From: JAMXLG01 sp963765935
GTDB lineage: Bacteria > Vulcanimicrobiota > Vulcanimicrobiia > Vulcanimicrobiales > Vulcanimicrobiaceae
NCBI GenBank assembly: GCA_963765935.1
Contig: CAVXXX010000001.1
Span: forward strand, 310,001-374,000
Length of the DNA: 64,000 bases
Direction of reading: 5' to 3'
Part shown: positions 51,860 through 60,084 of the stretch, one piece after another
Numbering within the stretch: the first letter of the stretch is position 1
Layout of the letters: every line of letters starts with the position of its first letter
Notes under the pieces: model-generated
The model's database searches: none
Seen by the model: the letters and a program-made list of their open reading frames with translations, nothing else
Told to the model about the DNA's origin: nothing
Translations under genes and position numbers: made by a program

Positions 51860-53223
51860 GCGATCGGCTCCTCATCAAAGCCGCCTTCCGCGTTGCGGCG
51901 CAACCGCACGCGCGGCGCTTCGTGAACGCCGTAACGGCTTCGCAATTCGACGCAGAGTCCGTACGTCACGAAGAACGCGATAACCGGCGTTACCAGACAC
52001 CAAACCTGATAGAACCGCGTGATCGTCGTGATCGGTTCGTGCACGTACCGCGCTTGCACGTCGCCGCTCCCTGCCAGCAGCAAGCCCAAACAAAAGAACA
52101 TGATTGCAACACCGATTGCGGTACGCACGGGAACGTTACGCGGAAGATCGAGCAAGTGATGCGACCGCCGATCGCCCAGCCATACAGCCTCGATCCACGG
52201 CCAGGCTGCAATGAAGAGAAACAAGAGCGCGGGGAGCAGCACCGCCGGCCAAAACGGCGACGGAATCATGTGGCCGAAGAAATGAAACGCAACGGGCGGT
52301 CCGATGCGCAACGCGCCTTCGAGCCATCCGACGTACCAATCAGGCTGGGCCGGACTGAGGATCTGCCAAGGCTCGTACGGGCCCCAAACCCAAACCGGAT
52401 TGATCTGCACGATTGCGCCGAGCGCAAGGACGACCGCAACAATTGCGGCAAGCAACCCCATCGACTTCGCTGCATAGCGCGGGAAAAGCGGCGTGCCGAT
52501 AACATTCTCCTCGCTGCGGCCGGGACCGGGGAACTGCGTGTGCTTTTGACGCCACACAATCGCGAGATGCACGGTCATCAGCACCGCGATCGCCGCCGGA
52601 ACCAGATACACGTGCGTGATAAAGAGCCGCGGCAGCATCACATCGGCGTTGGGATACACGCCTCCGGTTAGCAACGATGAGAGATATGCGCCGACGAACG
52701 GAACGGAGAGCAGAATCGAAACGGCAATGCGCAGACCCGTGCCGCTCAGTAAATCGTCCGGCATCGAGTAGCCCGCAAAACCTTCGAACATCGCAAGCAT
52801 GAGCATCGAGAGCCCGATCAGCCAATTGATCTCGCGCGGCTTGCGAAAAGCGCCGGTAAAAAAGATCCGCCCCATGTGCGTGAAGATCCCGGCGATAAAA
52901 ATAAGCGCCGCCCAGTGATGCACTTGACGCATCAACAGGCCGCCGTTAACTTCGAAGCTCAACTTCAACGTGGAGTTGTACGCGTGCGATACTTGGGTTC
53001 CGTCGAGCAAGGTGTAGGGCCCGGTGTACGTCGTCTTTGCGGCAGACGGGTCGAAAAATAACGCGAGAAACGTTCCAGTCGCCAACAACACGATGAACGT
53101 GTACATGTTGATTTCGCCGAGCATGAACGACCAGTGGTCGGGAAAGGCCTTGCGCAGCGCATGACTGACGAAATGCGCGCTTCCCAGCCGGTCGTCGACC
53201 CAATCTAGTAACCGCTCAATCAC
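51856..53223 (-). CDS. qcrB: Cytochrome b of a bc-type complex (QcrB-like)
   Basis: A 455-aa membrane protein with the full cytochrome b core and a C-terminal extension. Haem ligands lie in LLMRQVHHWAALIFIAGIFT (with a further H in T-H-M-G-R) and THVYLVPAAIAVLMTVHLAI. The quinol-site motif is P-D-W-Y (AQPDWYVGWLEGAL), as in actinobacterial and other Gram-positive-type complexes, instead of P-E-W-Y. The GTG at 53223 overlaps the Rieske stop (GTGA); an open frame upstream of it is antisense-like. With the Rieske protein it oxidises menaquinol or ubiquinol. No separate cytochrome c1 gene is seen. Confidence 0.93.
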   Translation of the reverse strand: MIERLLDWVDDRLGSAHFVSHALRKAFPDHWSFMLGEINMYTFIVLLATGTFLALFFDPSAAKTTYTGPYTLLDGTQVSHAYNSTLKLSFEVNGGLLMRQVHHWAALIFIAGIFTHMGRIFFTGAFRKPREINWLIGLSMLMLAMFEGFAGYSMPDDLLSGTGLRIAVSILLSVPFVGAYLSSLLTGGVYPNADVMLPRLFITHVYLVPAAIAVLMTVHLAIVWRQKHTQFPGPGRSEENVIGTPLFPRYAAKSMGLLAAIVAVVLALGAIVQINPVWVWGPYEPWQILSPAQPDWYVGWLEGALRIGPPVAFHFFGHMIPSPFWPAVLLPALLFLFIAAWPWIEAVWLGDRRSHHLLDLPRNVPVRTAIGVAIMFFCLGLLLAGSGDVQARYVHEPITTITRFYQVWCLVTPVIAFFVTYGLCVELRSRYGVHEAPRVRLRRNAEGGFDEEPIA

Positions 53224-54029
53224 GAACGTTCCCAGAATCCGGGACCTACCGGCTCGGGATAATCCGCCGTTGCGCGCACATACCCGTCGGCACTCACTTC
53301 TATCGGAAGACGCGGAAGCGCGTGATCCGCGGGACCGGAGACAACGGCGCCATCGCGCATGACATCGAAGACCGACTGGTGGCACGGGCACATCAACTGC
53401 TTCGCGCCGGTCCGATAAAGTGCAACGGGACAGCCGGCATGCGTGCAAACCTTGGAGTACGCTACGTAGCCGTTCGCACTTCCCGAAAGGTCTTCCGAAA
53501 CGCGAATCAACACGGTTTGCGACTGCGCGTCACCGATCGCTCCTTCCGGAAAGACCGTCGCAACCGAATCCACATTGAGGTCGCCCGCTTTGACGAACGT
53601 TCCGTCCTCGCGCTGCATGCGCATCCCTTTACGCCATTTGGTTTGAAACGCCGAATCGATCGTGCCGGGTCCGAGCGATCGAATCGGAACGATCAGCGCG
53701 AGGCCGAAGAGACCAAGAGCAGCATAAAGCATCCGTGTCAGCAGCCGTTTGCGCGTTACATCGACGATGCCGCTCTCCGCCTCAACATCTTCCGCCGCCC
53801 GATCCCACGGATCGGAGGGATACTCGTCCCGCGCCTCCTCGATCTGCTCTTCCGGAAGAATCCAAAACGCCCAACCGACTGCGGCACCGCACAACCCCGC
53901 CGCGGAAAGTGCGAGCGAGAGCCCTTCGTAAAGGCGGTCGCCGTTGAGTACGTACGAGACGATGAAGAGCGCCGCTCCGAGCATCGCAAGCAGCAGCGTA
54001 GCGGCGATCGCGCGATCTTTCACGATCAT
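53220..54029 (-). CDS. qcrA: Rieske iron-sulfur protein (QcrA-like, three membrane segments)
   Basis: A 269-aa protein with three N-terminal membrane segments (residues about 8-28, 38-58 and 98-115), the actinobacterial QcrA topology rather than the single helix of proteobacterial Rieske proteins. The [2Fe-2S] ligands are C-T-H-A-G-C and C-P-C-H-Q-S, both intact. The ATG at 54029 overlaps the stop of coxIII (ATGA); the frame is open further upstream over coxIII and is rejected. It passes electrons from quinol to cytochrome c. It is followed by cytochrome b with a GTGA overlap. Confidence 0.93.
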   Translation of the reverse strand: MIVKDRAIAATLLLAMLGAALFIVSYVLNGDRLYEGLSLALSAAGLCGAAVGWAFWILPEEQIEEARDEYPSDPWDRAAEDVEAESGIVDVTRKRLLTRMLYAALGLFGLALIVPIRSLGPGTIDSAFQTKWRKGMRMQREDGTFVKAGDLNVDSVATVFPEGAIGDAQSQTVLIRVSEDLSGSANGYVAYSKVCTHAGCPVALYRTGAKQLMCPCHQSVFDVMRDGAVVSGPADHALPRLPIEVSADGYVRATADYPEPVGPGFWERS

Positions 54030-54613
54030 TGGACGAGGTAAATGGTCGCCCAGATTCCGATCCAGACGATAAAGACGAAGTGCCAGTAATAGGTCATCGC
54101 TTCGGCGCCTTCGCGATGGTAGGCGCGAAGCGCGGCGCTGCGCATCCCGATGAGTAACGCGAGCAAAATACCGACGCCGACGGTAACGTGCAACAGATGG
54201 AAGCCCGTCATCGCGTAATAGATCGACCCGTACGCGTTCGATGCTATCGTAAACGTATTGTCCAGGTAGCCATGTATGGAAAGCCCGATGAACATGAGCG
54301 CTGCGATGACCGCGGTTGCAGTCCACCACCGCGCCGCCGTCATGCGTTGCCTGTCCATCGCCTTCGTCGCCAAGACCATGACGATGCTCGCAATAAACAG
54401 CAGGATCGTACCGACGACTGATTCCGGCACGTCGAGATGCACGCCGGGCGGCGGCCACACCGCGCGATTCGCGCGCAAATCGTAATACGCAGCGAAGAGC
54501 GCCGCGAAAAACATGAGTTCCGAAGCAAGAAAGAGGACGGTCCCAAAAACGAGCGGATGCGCTCGAACGGGGAGCGGACGATGACGAACATCACCTTGTG
54601 CGGAACTCGACAC
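54026..54613 (-). CDS. ctaE: Cytochrome c oxidase subunit III
   Basis: A 195-aa membrane protein with five segments, the short CtaE form. Typical stretches are FGTVLFLASELMFFAALFAA at the start (with the conserved E), YYAMTGFHLLHVTVGVGILL in the middle and YYWHFVFIVWIGIWATIYLV at the end. The GTG at 54613 is chosen because it opens directly on the conserved region; GGGGG lies about 10 nt upstream. It is the first gene of the six-gene leftward arm. Confidence 0.92.
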   Translation of the reverse strand: MSSSAQGDVRHRPLPVRAHPLVFGTVLFLASELMFFAALFAAYYDLRANRAVWPPPGVHLDVPESVVGTILLFIASIVMVLATKAMDRQRMTAARWWTATAVIAALMFIGLSIHGYLDNTFTIASNAYGSIYYAMTGFHLLHVTVGVGILLALLIGMRSAALRAYHREGAEAMTYYWHFVFIVWIGIWATIYLVQ

Positions 54614-54668
54614 GTTCAATGCTACCCCCGCGCGCGAATTTTTACGCGTGCTTGGGTAAAGCGCCGAT
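54614..54668. promoter_or_regulatory. Divergent control region of the respiratory cluster
   Basis: Only 55 bp separate the coxIII start (left) and coxII start (right). All nine respiratory genes must be driven from here or from inside the genes. I see a short AT-rich core (AATTTTTA) but no convincing -35/-10 pair on either strand. Confidence 0.5.
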
Positions 54669-55319
54669 GTGTGGTGGTTGACGCACGCGGTAACTGCGCA
54701 AGCCGGCACGATGCAGCAGAGCTGGATCGTGTTCGTGTGCGCGGGCGCGTTCGTCGGAATCTACGTTTACGGCGCGATTCTGTGGTGTGTTTTTGCGTAC
54801 CGCCGCGAGCGCCATGAGGCCCGGCACTTCAGCGGAAATCCGCCGCTTGAAATGATCTACACGATTATCCCGCTGCTCATGGTGATCGGGCTCTTCCTGC
54901 TGACGTTTCACGATGAAATGGCGGTCGACCACGTAGTCGCACGCCCCGAGAACCGTGTTAGCGTCACCGCGTTCCGCTGGTCCTGGCGCTTCGGCTACAA
55001 TGGAGATCGTATAACGTCGACCGGCACGCCGCTGCAGCCGCCCACGCTCTACCTGCCGCTGAACCGTACCACGGAGATCGATCTCGCAACTGCCGACGTG
55101 AACCACTCGTTTTGGGTGCCCGGCTTTCTCTTCAAACGCGATGCAATTCCCGGCATGACCAACGTTTTCGATATCACACCGAGCCGGACGGGATCGTATC
55201 TCTCCCGTTGCGCGCAGTTCTGCGGTCTCGACCACGCGCTCATGACCTTCGTCGTCCAAGTCGTTCCCGATGGCGCATACGACCGGTACATCGCATCTGA
55301 TGGAGCAATCAAGCCGTGA
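54669..55319 (+). CDS. ctaC: Cytochrome c oxidase subunit II
   Basis: A 216-aa protein with two N-terminal membrane segments (IVFVCAGAFVGIYVYGAILW and MIYTIIPLLMVIGLFLL) and a periplasmic cupredoxin domain. The CuA ligands are visible: His in DVNHSFWVPG, and C-A-Q-F-C-G-L-D-H-A-L-M. There is no C-terminal haem domain, so this is an aa3 rather than caa3 oxidase, and a separate cytochrome c must donate electrons. A classic cleaved signal peptide is not obvious. It overlaps subunit I by 4 nt (GTGA). Confidence 0.93.
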   Translation: MWWLTHAVTAQAGTMQQSWIVFVCAGAFVGIYVYGAILWCVFAYRRERHEARHFSGNPPLEMIYTIIPLLMVIGLFLLTFHDEMAVDHVVARPENRVSVTAFRWSWRFGYNGDRITSTGTPLQPPTLYLPLNRTTEIDLATADVNHSFWVPGFLFKRDAIPGMTNVFDITPSRTGSYLSRCAQFCGLDHALMTFVVQVVPDGAYDRYIASDGAIKP

Positions 55320-56878
55320 TCGCGTGGTTGACGGCGACCGATCACAAAAAGATCGGCATCATGTACATCATCGCGACCATGACGTTCTTCGTCGCGTCAG
55401 GCATCCTCGCCATGATGATCCGCGCACAGCTTGCGCGCCCCGACAACACGCTGCTCGCGCCGCACCTTTACAACGAAATCTTCACGCTGCATGGAACCGC
55501 GATGATCTTCTTCGTCATCGCACCGTTCGGTTTGGGACTCGCGAATTACATCGTTCCACTGCAGATCGGAGCGCCCGACATGGCGTTTCCGCGTTTGAAC
55601 GCCACGTCGCTCTGGCTCTTCGTGCTAGGTGGCATCGTTATGTTCCTCGGCTTCGCCACATACGGCGGTGCCAGTGCGAACGGCTGGACGAATTACGCGC
55701 CGCTCTCGGAAATCAGCGAAGGAACAGGAGCCGGTAACGACCTTTGGACCATCGGCGTGCTGATGGCCGGCATATCGACGATTCTCACCGCCGTGAATCT
55801 CACCACTACCGTATTTCTTCTGCGAGCGCCCGGTATGACGATGTGGCGCGTTCCGGTCTTCACCTGGGAAATTATCGCGACCGCGCTGCTGATTTTGATG
55901 GCGTTTCCGTCGCTCACGGCCGTTTTACTGATGGTGCTCATTGACCGGCATCTCGGCGGACACTTCTTCGATCCCACGTACGGCGGTAACCCGATCCTCT
56001 ACCAGCACCTCTTCTGGTTCTTCGGCCATCCGGAAGTCTACGTTATGGTGCTGCCCTATTTCGGCATCGTCACTGAAGTTATCGCGACATTCTCGCACAA
56101 GCCGGTGTTCGGGTACGTCGGACTCGTGATCGCGGCGTTTGCCATCGCCGGTCTCTCGATCGGCGTCTGGGCACACCACATGTTCACCACCGGCGCAGTG
56201 AGCAATCCGTTCTTCTCCGCCGTGTCATTTCTTATTGCGGTTCCTACCGGCGTCAAATTCGTGAACTGGATCGGCACGATGTGGAAGGGTTCGCTCGAGT
56301 TCACAACCGCAATGCTGTTCTCGCTCGGCTTTCTTTTCAATTTCTTACTCGGCGGCATCACGGGCGTAATGGTGGCTTCGCCGCCGATCGACTATCAAGT
56401 GCATGACTCCTATTTCGTCGTGCACCACTTCCACTACACGCTCGGCGGCGGCAGCATGTTCGCGCTTTTCTCCGCGTTGTTTTTCTGGTTCCCAAAGATC
56501 TTCGGCGTGCGTTTGAACGAGACGCTCGGCAAATGGTTTTTCTGGTTGATGTTCGTGGGATTCAATCTCACGTTCTTACCGATGGCGTTCATGGGGATCG
56601 AGGGAATGGCACGACGTGTCTACACCTATCCGAACATCGAGCATCTTGCGCTGCTCAATGGACTTGCGAGCGCCGGCGGCGCGATCATGGCGATCGGCGT
56701 GCTGCTCTTCTTCATCAATGTCTTCTTATCCGCATTCGCGCACGTCCCCGTCCCGGCAAATCCGTGGGGCGGCTATTCGCTCGAGTGGGCCACGAGTTCG
56801 CCACCGCCCGAGCACAACTTCGAAACGCTCCCGCCGATCACGAGCCGCCGTCCGGCATGGGACTTGATGACACCATGA
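55316..56878 (+). CDS. ctaD: Cytochrome c oxidase subunit I
   Basis: A 520-aa haem-copper oxidase core with twelve membrane segments. The GTG start overlaps the subunit II stop. Haem a ligand region is LHGTAMIFFVIAPFG; the haem a3/CuB site is LFWFFGHPEVYVMVLPYFGI (His-Pro-Glu-Val-Tyr, cross-linked His-Tyr and the D-channel Glu), and VVHHFHYTLGGG holds the last two His. K-channel residues are in the FSHKPVFGYVG loop. It reduces O2 to water and pumps protons (A-type). Confidence 0.96.
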   Translation: MIAWLTATDHKKIGIMYIIATMTFFVASGILAMMIRAQLARPDNTLLAPHLYNEIFTLHGTAMIFFVIAPFGLGLANYIVPLQIGAPDMAFPRLNATSLWLFVLGGIVMFLGFATYGGASANGWTNYAPLSEISEGTGAGNDLWTIGVLMAGISTILTAVNLTTTVFLLRAPGMTMWRVPVFTWEIIATALLILMAFPSLTAVLLMVLIDRHLGGHFFDPTYGGNPILYQHLFWFFGHPEVYVMVLPYFGIVTEVIATFSHKPVFGYVGLVIAAFAIAGLSIGVWAHHMFTTGAVSNPFFSAVSFLIAVPTGVKFVNWIGTMWKGSLEFTTAMLFSLGFLFNFLLGGITGVMVASPPIDYQVHDSYFVVHHFHYTLGGGSMFALFSALFFWFPKIFGVRLNETLGKWFFWLMFVGFNLTFLPMAFMGIEGMARRVYTYPNIEHLALLNGLASAGGAIMAIGVLLFFINVFLSAFAHVPVPANPWGGYSLEWATSSPPPEHNFETLPPITSRRPAWDLMTP

Positions 56879-57261
56879 AAACATTCGTCGGTCTGTTCTT
56901 GAGTTCAACGGCATTTGGTGTCGCAATCGCCGTCGCCTACTTTTTCGTAGCGCACGAAGAAGCGACGGGCACGATCTTGCTCGGAATTATGGCGGCGGCG
57001 CTTGCATTCGCCGCACTCTATGCGGTCGTCGCTGAAAGAAACGCGCACATCGATGGAGACGGCGAAGACATCAAACCGGAACAGACCGCGGGCGAAGACT
57101 TGGGCATCTTCACTTCGGAAAGTGCCTATCCGATTCTCGTCGCACTCTCATCGCTCTTCGTGCTCCTCGGCCTGCTCTATTCACCGCTCCTCGCGTTCAT
57201 CTCCATCATCGCGCTCCTCCTCTGCCTCTGGCGCCTCGGAGCCGAAAGCGCCCGAATCTAA
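56875..57261 (+). CDS. ctaF: Cytochrome c oxidase subunit IV (CtaF-like)
   Basis: A 128-aa membrane protein with four segments in two pairs (FVGLFLSSTAFGVAIAVAYFF; TILLGIMAAALAFAALYAVV; then two at the C-terminus, ILVALSSLFVLLGLLYSPLL and AFISIIALLLCLWRL). Between them lies an acidic loop. The size and topology match actinobacterial CtaF, the fourth oxidase subunit. It overlaps subunit I by 4 nt (ATGA). A REP-like sequence follows the stop. Confidence 0.85.
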   Translation: MKTFVGLFLSSTAFGVAIAVAYFFVAHEEATGTILLGIMAAALAFAALYAVVAERNAHIDGDGEDIKPEQTAGEDLGIFTSESAYPILVALSSLFVLLGLLYSPLLAFISIIALLLCLWRLGAESARI

Positions 57262-57263
57262 CT

Positions 57264-57315
57264 GTGTCATCCTGAGCCACCCACCGTGTCATCCTCGAGC
57301 CTGTCGAAGGACAGC
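57264..57315. repeat. REP-like intergenic repeat (GTGTCATCCTGAG type)
   Basis: Two copies of GTGTCATCCT (57264 and 57286) followed by GAGCC / CGAGCCTGTCGAAGGA. The second copy forms a short hairpin (TCCT-CGA with TCG-AAGGA). Sequences of this TCATCCTGAGC-TCGAAGGA type are widespread extragenic repeats in many bacteria. Confidence 0.7.
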
Positions 57316-57343
57316 ATCAAAACACTGCACAATCGAACGCTCC

Positions 57344-57871
57344 ATGTCCGAATATCCGCCGGCAGCCGTTGAGGCGCTGAATATTCCGCGGCCTGCGCTT
57401 ATCGTTTGGCTGCGTCACGTCGGTTGAACGTTTTTCCCTGAACCGCTCGCGCAGTTGCGTGAGCTCGAGGATGAATTCGAACGCGATGGCATTGCCGTAC
57501 GTTTCGTCGTGATCGGCGACTACGAAAAAGTTCGCCGTCATTGCGGCGAATACGGCATGTCCTCACGGTGCATTCCGGATGCGGCAAAAGAAACGTACGC
57601 GGCAATGGGATTCGGGCAATTCAATCTGCTCCGGCTCTTCAGCGATCCGGCTCTCAAGGAACGCCGCAAGGAGAACCGCGCGGCGGGCTTCCGGCAGAAT
57701 TGGGCCGCAACGCGCTTAGGCGACAGCGCACAACTGCCCGGAGCCGCAATCATCAATAGAGACGGAAAAATCGTCTGGCGCCACGCGGGCGTCCACCCGG
57801 GCGATCTTCCACCGATGCACGAGATGCTCGAAATCGCCCGCGCCACCACGTCGGCACCGCGGTTGTTTTGA
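57344..57871 (+). CDS. Peroxiredoxin-like (AhpC/TSA_2) protein, probable selenoprotein
   Basis: A 175-codon gene with an in-frame TGA at codon 28 (57425-57427). Before it the frame reads NIPRPALIVWLRHVG, after it TFFPEPLAQLRELEDEFERD, and it stays open to the TAA/TGA region at 57871. In AhpC/TSA_2 peroxiredoxin-like proteins this spot reads L-R-H-x-G-C-x-F-C-R-E: TGA stands exactly where the peroxidatic Cys belongs. The second Cys is replaced by Phe. A 9-bp hairpin follows (57445-57464) at the right distance for a bacterial SECIS. Two further Cys (VRRHC, SSRC) may resolve. The most likely reading is a selenocysteine enzyme reducing peroxides; the alternative is a nonsense mutation. Confidence 0.72.
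57425..57464 (+). promoter_or_regulatory. TGA (Sec) codon plus bacterial SECIS-like hairpin
   Basis: The TGA is followed after 17 nt by GCTCGCGCA (57445-57453) and TGCGTGAGC (57456-57464), which pair over 9 bp with one G-U. The realistic apical loop is AGUU (57453-57456), starting 26 nt after the TGA and with G in the second position. Bacterial SECIS elements have an apical loop with a G in the first two positions, about 16-37 nt from the UGA. Confidence 0.6.
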
Positions 57872-57949
57872 CCGGCGCGACGGGCATATTGTTAGAAGGG
57901 AGTAAATCGCAAGATCGCAGCATGGCCGTCGGCCGTGGGAGCAAGCGCG

Positions 57950-58552
57950 ATGAAATTACGAGTCGTTTTACTAACCTTCGCCTGTGCAGCAGCAGTCTTT
58001 GCAACTGCATTGCCGTCATCTCACAATGGTTCAATTAACGTCGTTTTACCGGCGAATTACACGGAACACAGTTATCGAGGAACTCCGGATCTCGGCTTGA
58101 CGGTCGCGATCGTTGAAGCGGGCGGGGGCGCCAAGCACTTCGACAGCGCTCGTCTCTTCCACGTGCTCGGTGGGTCGCGAGCCGCGAGTGAATATGCGAA
58201 ACTGCAGCGCGAGTACGGCAAAGCAAAGATCGCTGCATTCCAACAAACCTTCACGTTCGCCGTCCGTGATACCGCAACGGTTTTCGCGCTTAATCATGTA
58301 ACGCTACCCTCGCAGCCAAGAATCTCTCCGCAGGACGGGCGCAGTATGGCAATCGCGATCTATCACGACGGCATCATGCCGACCGGCAAATATGATTGCG
58401 GCTACATGATGGAGCATCTGATGACGCATGGCGTGCACATCATCGTCATGCACGATATCAACGTCGCTCACGGGGAAGGCCCCACACACAACGCAAACTT
58501 CCACATCATCCTGACGCGCATGATCGCCGATCTCCACCAGGCGTATGGATAG
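57950..58552 (+). CDS. Hypothetical exported protein, 200 aa
   Basis: I do not recognise this protein. From the ATG at 57950 there is a signal peptide (LRVVLLTFACAAAVFATALP). The mature protein has an alpha/beta look: INVVLPANYTEHSYRGTPD, GGSRAASEYAKLQREYGKA, then IAIYHDGIMPTGKYDCGYMM and HGVHIIVMHDINVAHGEGPT. There is one cysteine (KYDCGYMMEHLMTH) with several nearby His, which could bind a metal or haem, but this is speculation. It follows the peroxiredoxin gene by 78 bp on the same strand. Confidence 0.6.
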   Translation: MKLRVVLLTFACAAAVFATALPSSHNGSINVVLPANYTEHSYRGTPDLGLTVAIVEAGGGAKHFDSARLFHVLGGSRAASEYAKLQREYGKAKIAAFQQTFTFAVRDTATVFALNHVTLPSQPRISPQDGRSMAIAIYHDGIMPTGKYDCGYMMEHLMTHGVHIIVMHDINVAHGEGPTHNANFHIILTRMIADLHQAYG

Positions 58553-58565
58553 AAGTCGACCGGCG

Positions 58566-59120
58566 TCACCGCGTGAGTGTCTCCATTTCGTCGATATTGA
58601 CGTAGCCTTGTCGACGCGATGGTTGCGGCGCGACTACGATAATTCCAGCGGTTTGTATCGTCCCGTTTAGAGGCCCGCTATCGTATAAAAGCGCGTGCGT
58701 CTCTTTCGCCGGTGCGTAGAAATTGATCTCGACCGGTTGGGCGTCCGGCAGCACGACACTCGCCGTACCGCCGTTGCGCCCTCGAATGCCATAGATGCGC
58801 AAACGGCTTCCGGAAAACACGACTGTGATCGAATCGCCGGGACGAAACGAACGTACGCTATCGCCTCGAAAGCGTCCGTCTGCGCGATGCGAGATAAACT
58901 CCCACTTGCCGCTATATCTGACCGCAAGAATGTTCTCCGCGCGTACCTTCGGCGTCATGGCGACCTTTACCGGATGACTCGCGCGATTTGGGGTCGACTG
59001 AACCGCGCCCGGGTTTGCGCTGCTGCAGTCAAGAAGCGCGGCGACAAGGCACGCTCCGGCGGCTACCTTCTCCATAGCGTGAAGCACAACGCCACCTCCG
59101 GTTGTACTCATGCTTCCCAT
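58566..59120 (-). CDS. Hypothetical lipoprotein-like secreted protein
   Basis: A 184-aa protein with a hydrophobic leader (VAAGACLVAALLDCSSANPG) whose LLDC could be an imperfect lipobox. The rest is a beta domain: YSGKWEFISHRADGRFRGDS, ITVVFSGSRLRIYGIRGRNG, EINFYAPAKETHALLYDSGP and a final GYVNIDEMETLTR. This series of strands (a tryptophan strand, S-G-S-R-x-x-I-Y-G, a Y-D-S-G-x-L loop and G-Y-V-x-I-D) resembles small carbohydrate-binding beta-sandwich modules attached to glycoside hydrolases. Here it stands alone. The start is uncertain; ATG codons also occur at 59144, 59111 and 59075. Confidence 0.55.
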   Translation of the reverse strand: MGSMSTTGGGVVLHAMEKVAAGACLVAALLDCSSANPGAVQSTPNRASHPVKVAMTPKVRAENILAVRYSGKWEFISHRADGRFRGDSVRSFRPGDSITVVFSGSRLRIYGIRGRNGGTASVVLPDAQPVEINFYAPAKETHALLYDSGPLNGTIQTAGIIVVAPQPSRRQGYVNIDEMETLTR

Positions 59121-59154
59121 TTTCACGCGTTCGCCCCCGGACACAACAGTGCGC

Positions 59155-60027
59155 CTACGCTTCCAAATAAGCTTTCATGCAATACGCGCTGCCGCCTGAC
59201 TTCATGAATTCGCGCGTCTCCACCGGAACGACCTGAAAACCGCGTGAAGTGAGCGCGGCAGCCGTCTCGCTCGCGCCGTCTTGGATCACGATGGTTCGCC
59301 CGAAACACGCCGTCGCATTGCACGCGAAGAAAAGGGTCGCTTCTCGCTCGTTGACTTCAATGACGTCGGAAAACGCTTCGCGCAACGCTTCGAGACTGCG
59401 CGCGCTAAACGCCGGCGGATAAATCAACGCCGTGCGTTCGTCAATCGCGCAAAAACACGTATCGAGATGATAGAACGTTTCGGTTGCCAGATCCAAGGTC
59501 ACAACCTGCGCGTCAAACGCTTCGGCGATCGCCGTGTGCGCGCGTACATCGGTACGCGGTCCGGCGCCCATCCAGAGCAACGCGTGCCCGGGATGCCACA
59601 CCGCGTCTCCGCCGCCTTCGAACCGCGCAATGCCTGAGTCGAGTTCGACGACCCGATAGCCGTGTGCCGCGAACCAATCGGCATGCGCCGCGACTTCACG
59701 CTGACGTGACGGATAGCGCATCCGGCTCAGGACGCAGACGCGTTCCCCTCGCGCGTTCCGTCCGCAGATCGCCGGGTTCGCCGTAAATACCATGTCTTCG
59801 CAACCAGGCAGCGGATCGAGCATCTCAACGCGCATGCCGGCCGCTTCAAACGCAGCGCGTAGTGCGCTCCACTCGTGCGCAGCTTCAGCCGCATCGATCG
59901 CGCCGATATTAGCTTCCATAAACGGATTCTTGATATCGACGACCGCGAAGAAATCGGGCGGCGACATCAGGACGCCCGTTGGAAGTGGCCGCCGGGGCAT
60001 GCGGCCAATTTCGGAAGCTGAGATCAT
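59155..60027 (-). CDS. Dimethylarginine dimethylaminohydrolase / amidinotransferase-fold enzyme
   Basis: A 290-aa cytoplasmic enzyme with a pentein fold. The markers are EDMVFTANPAICGR in the first repeat, FEGGGDAVWHPGH in the second, the catalytic His in TETFYHLDTCFCAID and the catalytic Cys at about 283 (KSGGSAYCMKAYLEA). These match DDAH-type hydrolases, which convert methylated or free arginine to citrulline plus an amine. The exact substrate is uncertain. The gene is divergent from the dipeptide epimerase gene with a 57-bp gap. Confidence 0.88.
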   Translation of the reverse strand: MISASEIGRMPRRPLPTGVLMSPPDFFAVVDIKNPFMEANIGAIDAAEAAHEWSALRAAFEAAGMRVEMLDPLPGCEDMVFTANPAICGRNARGERVCVLSRMRYPSRQREVAAHADWFAAHGYRVVELDSGIARFEGGGDAVWHPGHALLWMGAGPRTDVRAHTAIAEAFDAQVVTLDLATETFYHLDTCFCAIDERTALIYPPAFSARSLEALREAFSDVIEVNEREATLFFACNATACFGRTIVIQDGASETAAALTSRGFQVVPVETREFMKSGGSAYCMKAYLEA

Positions 60028-60084
60028 GGGATGATATTTTGTCCTATACGCTTAAATATTGCTTCTGGGAGGGGCCAACCCTGT

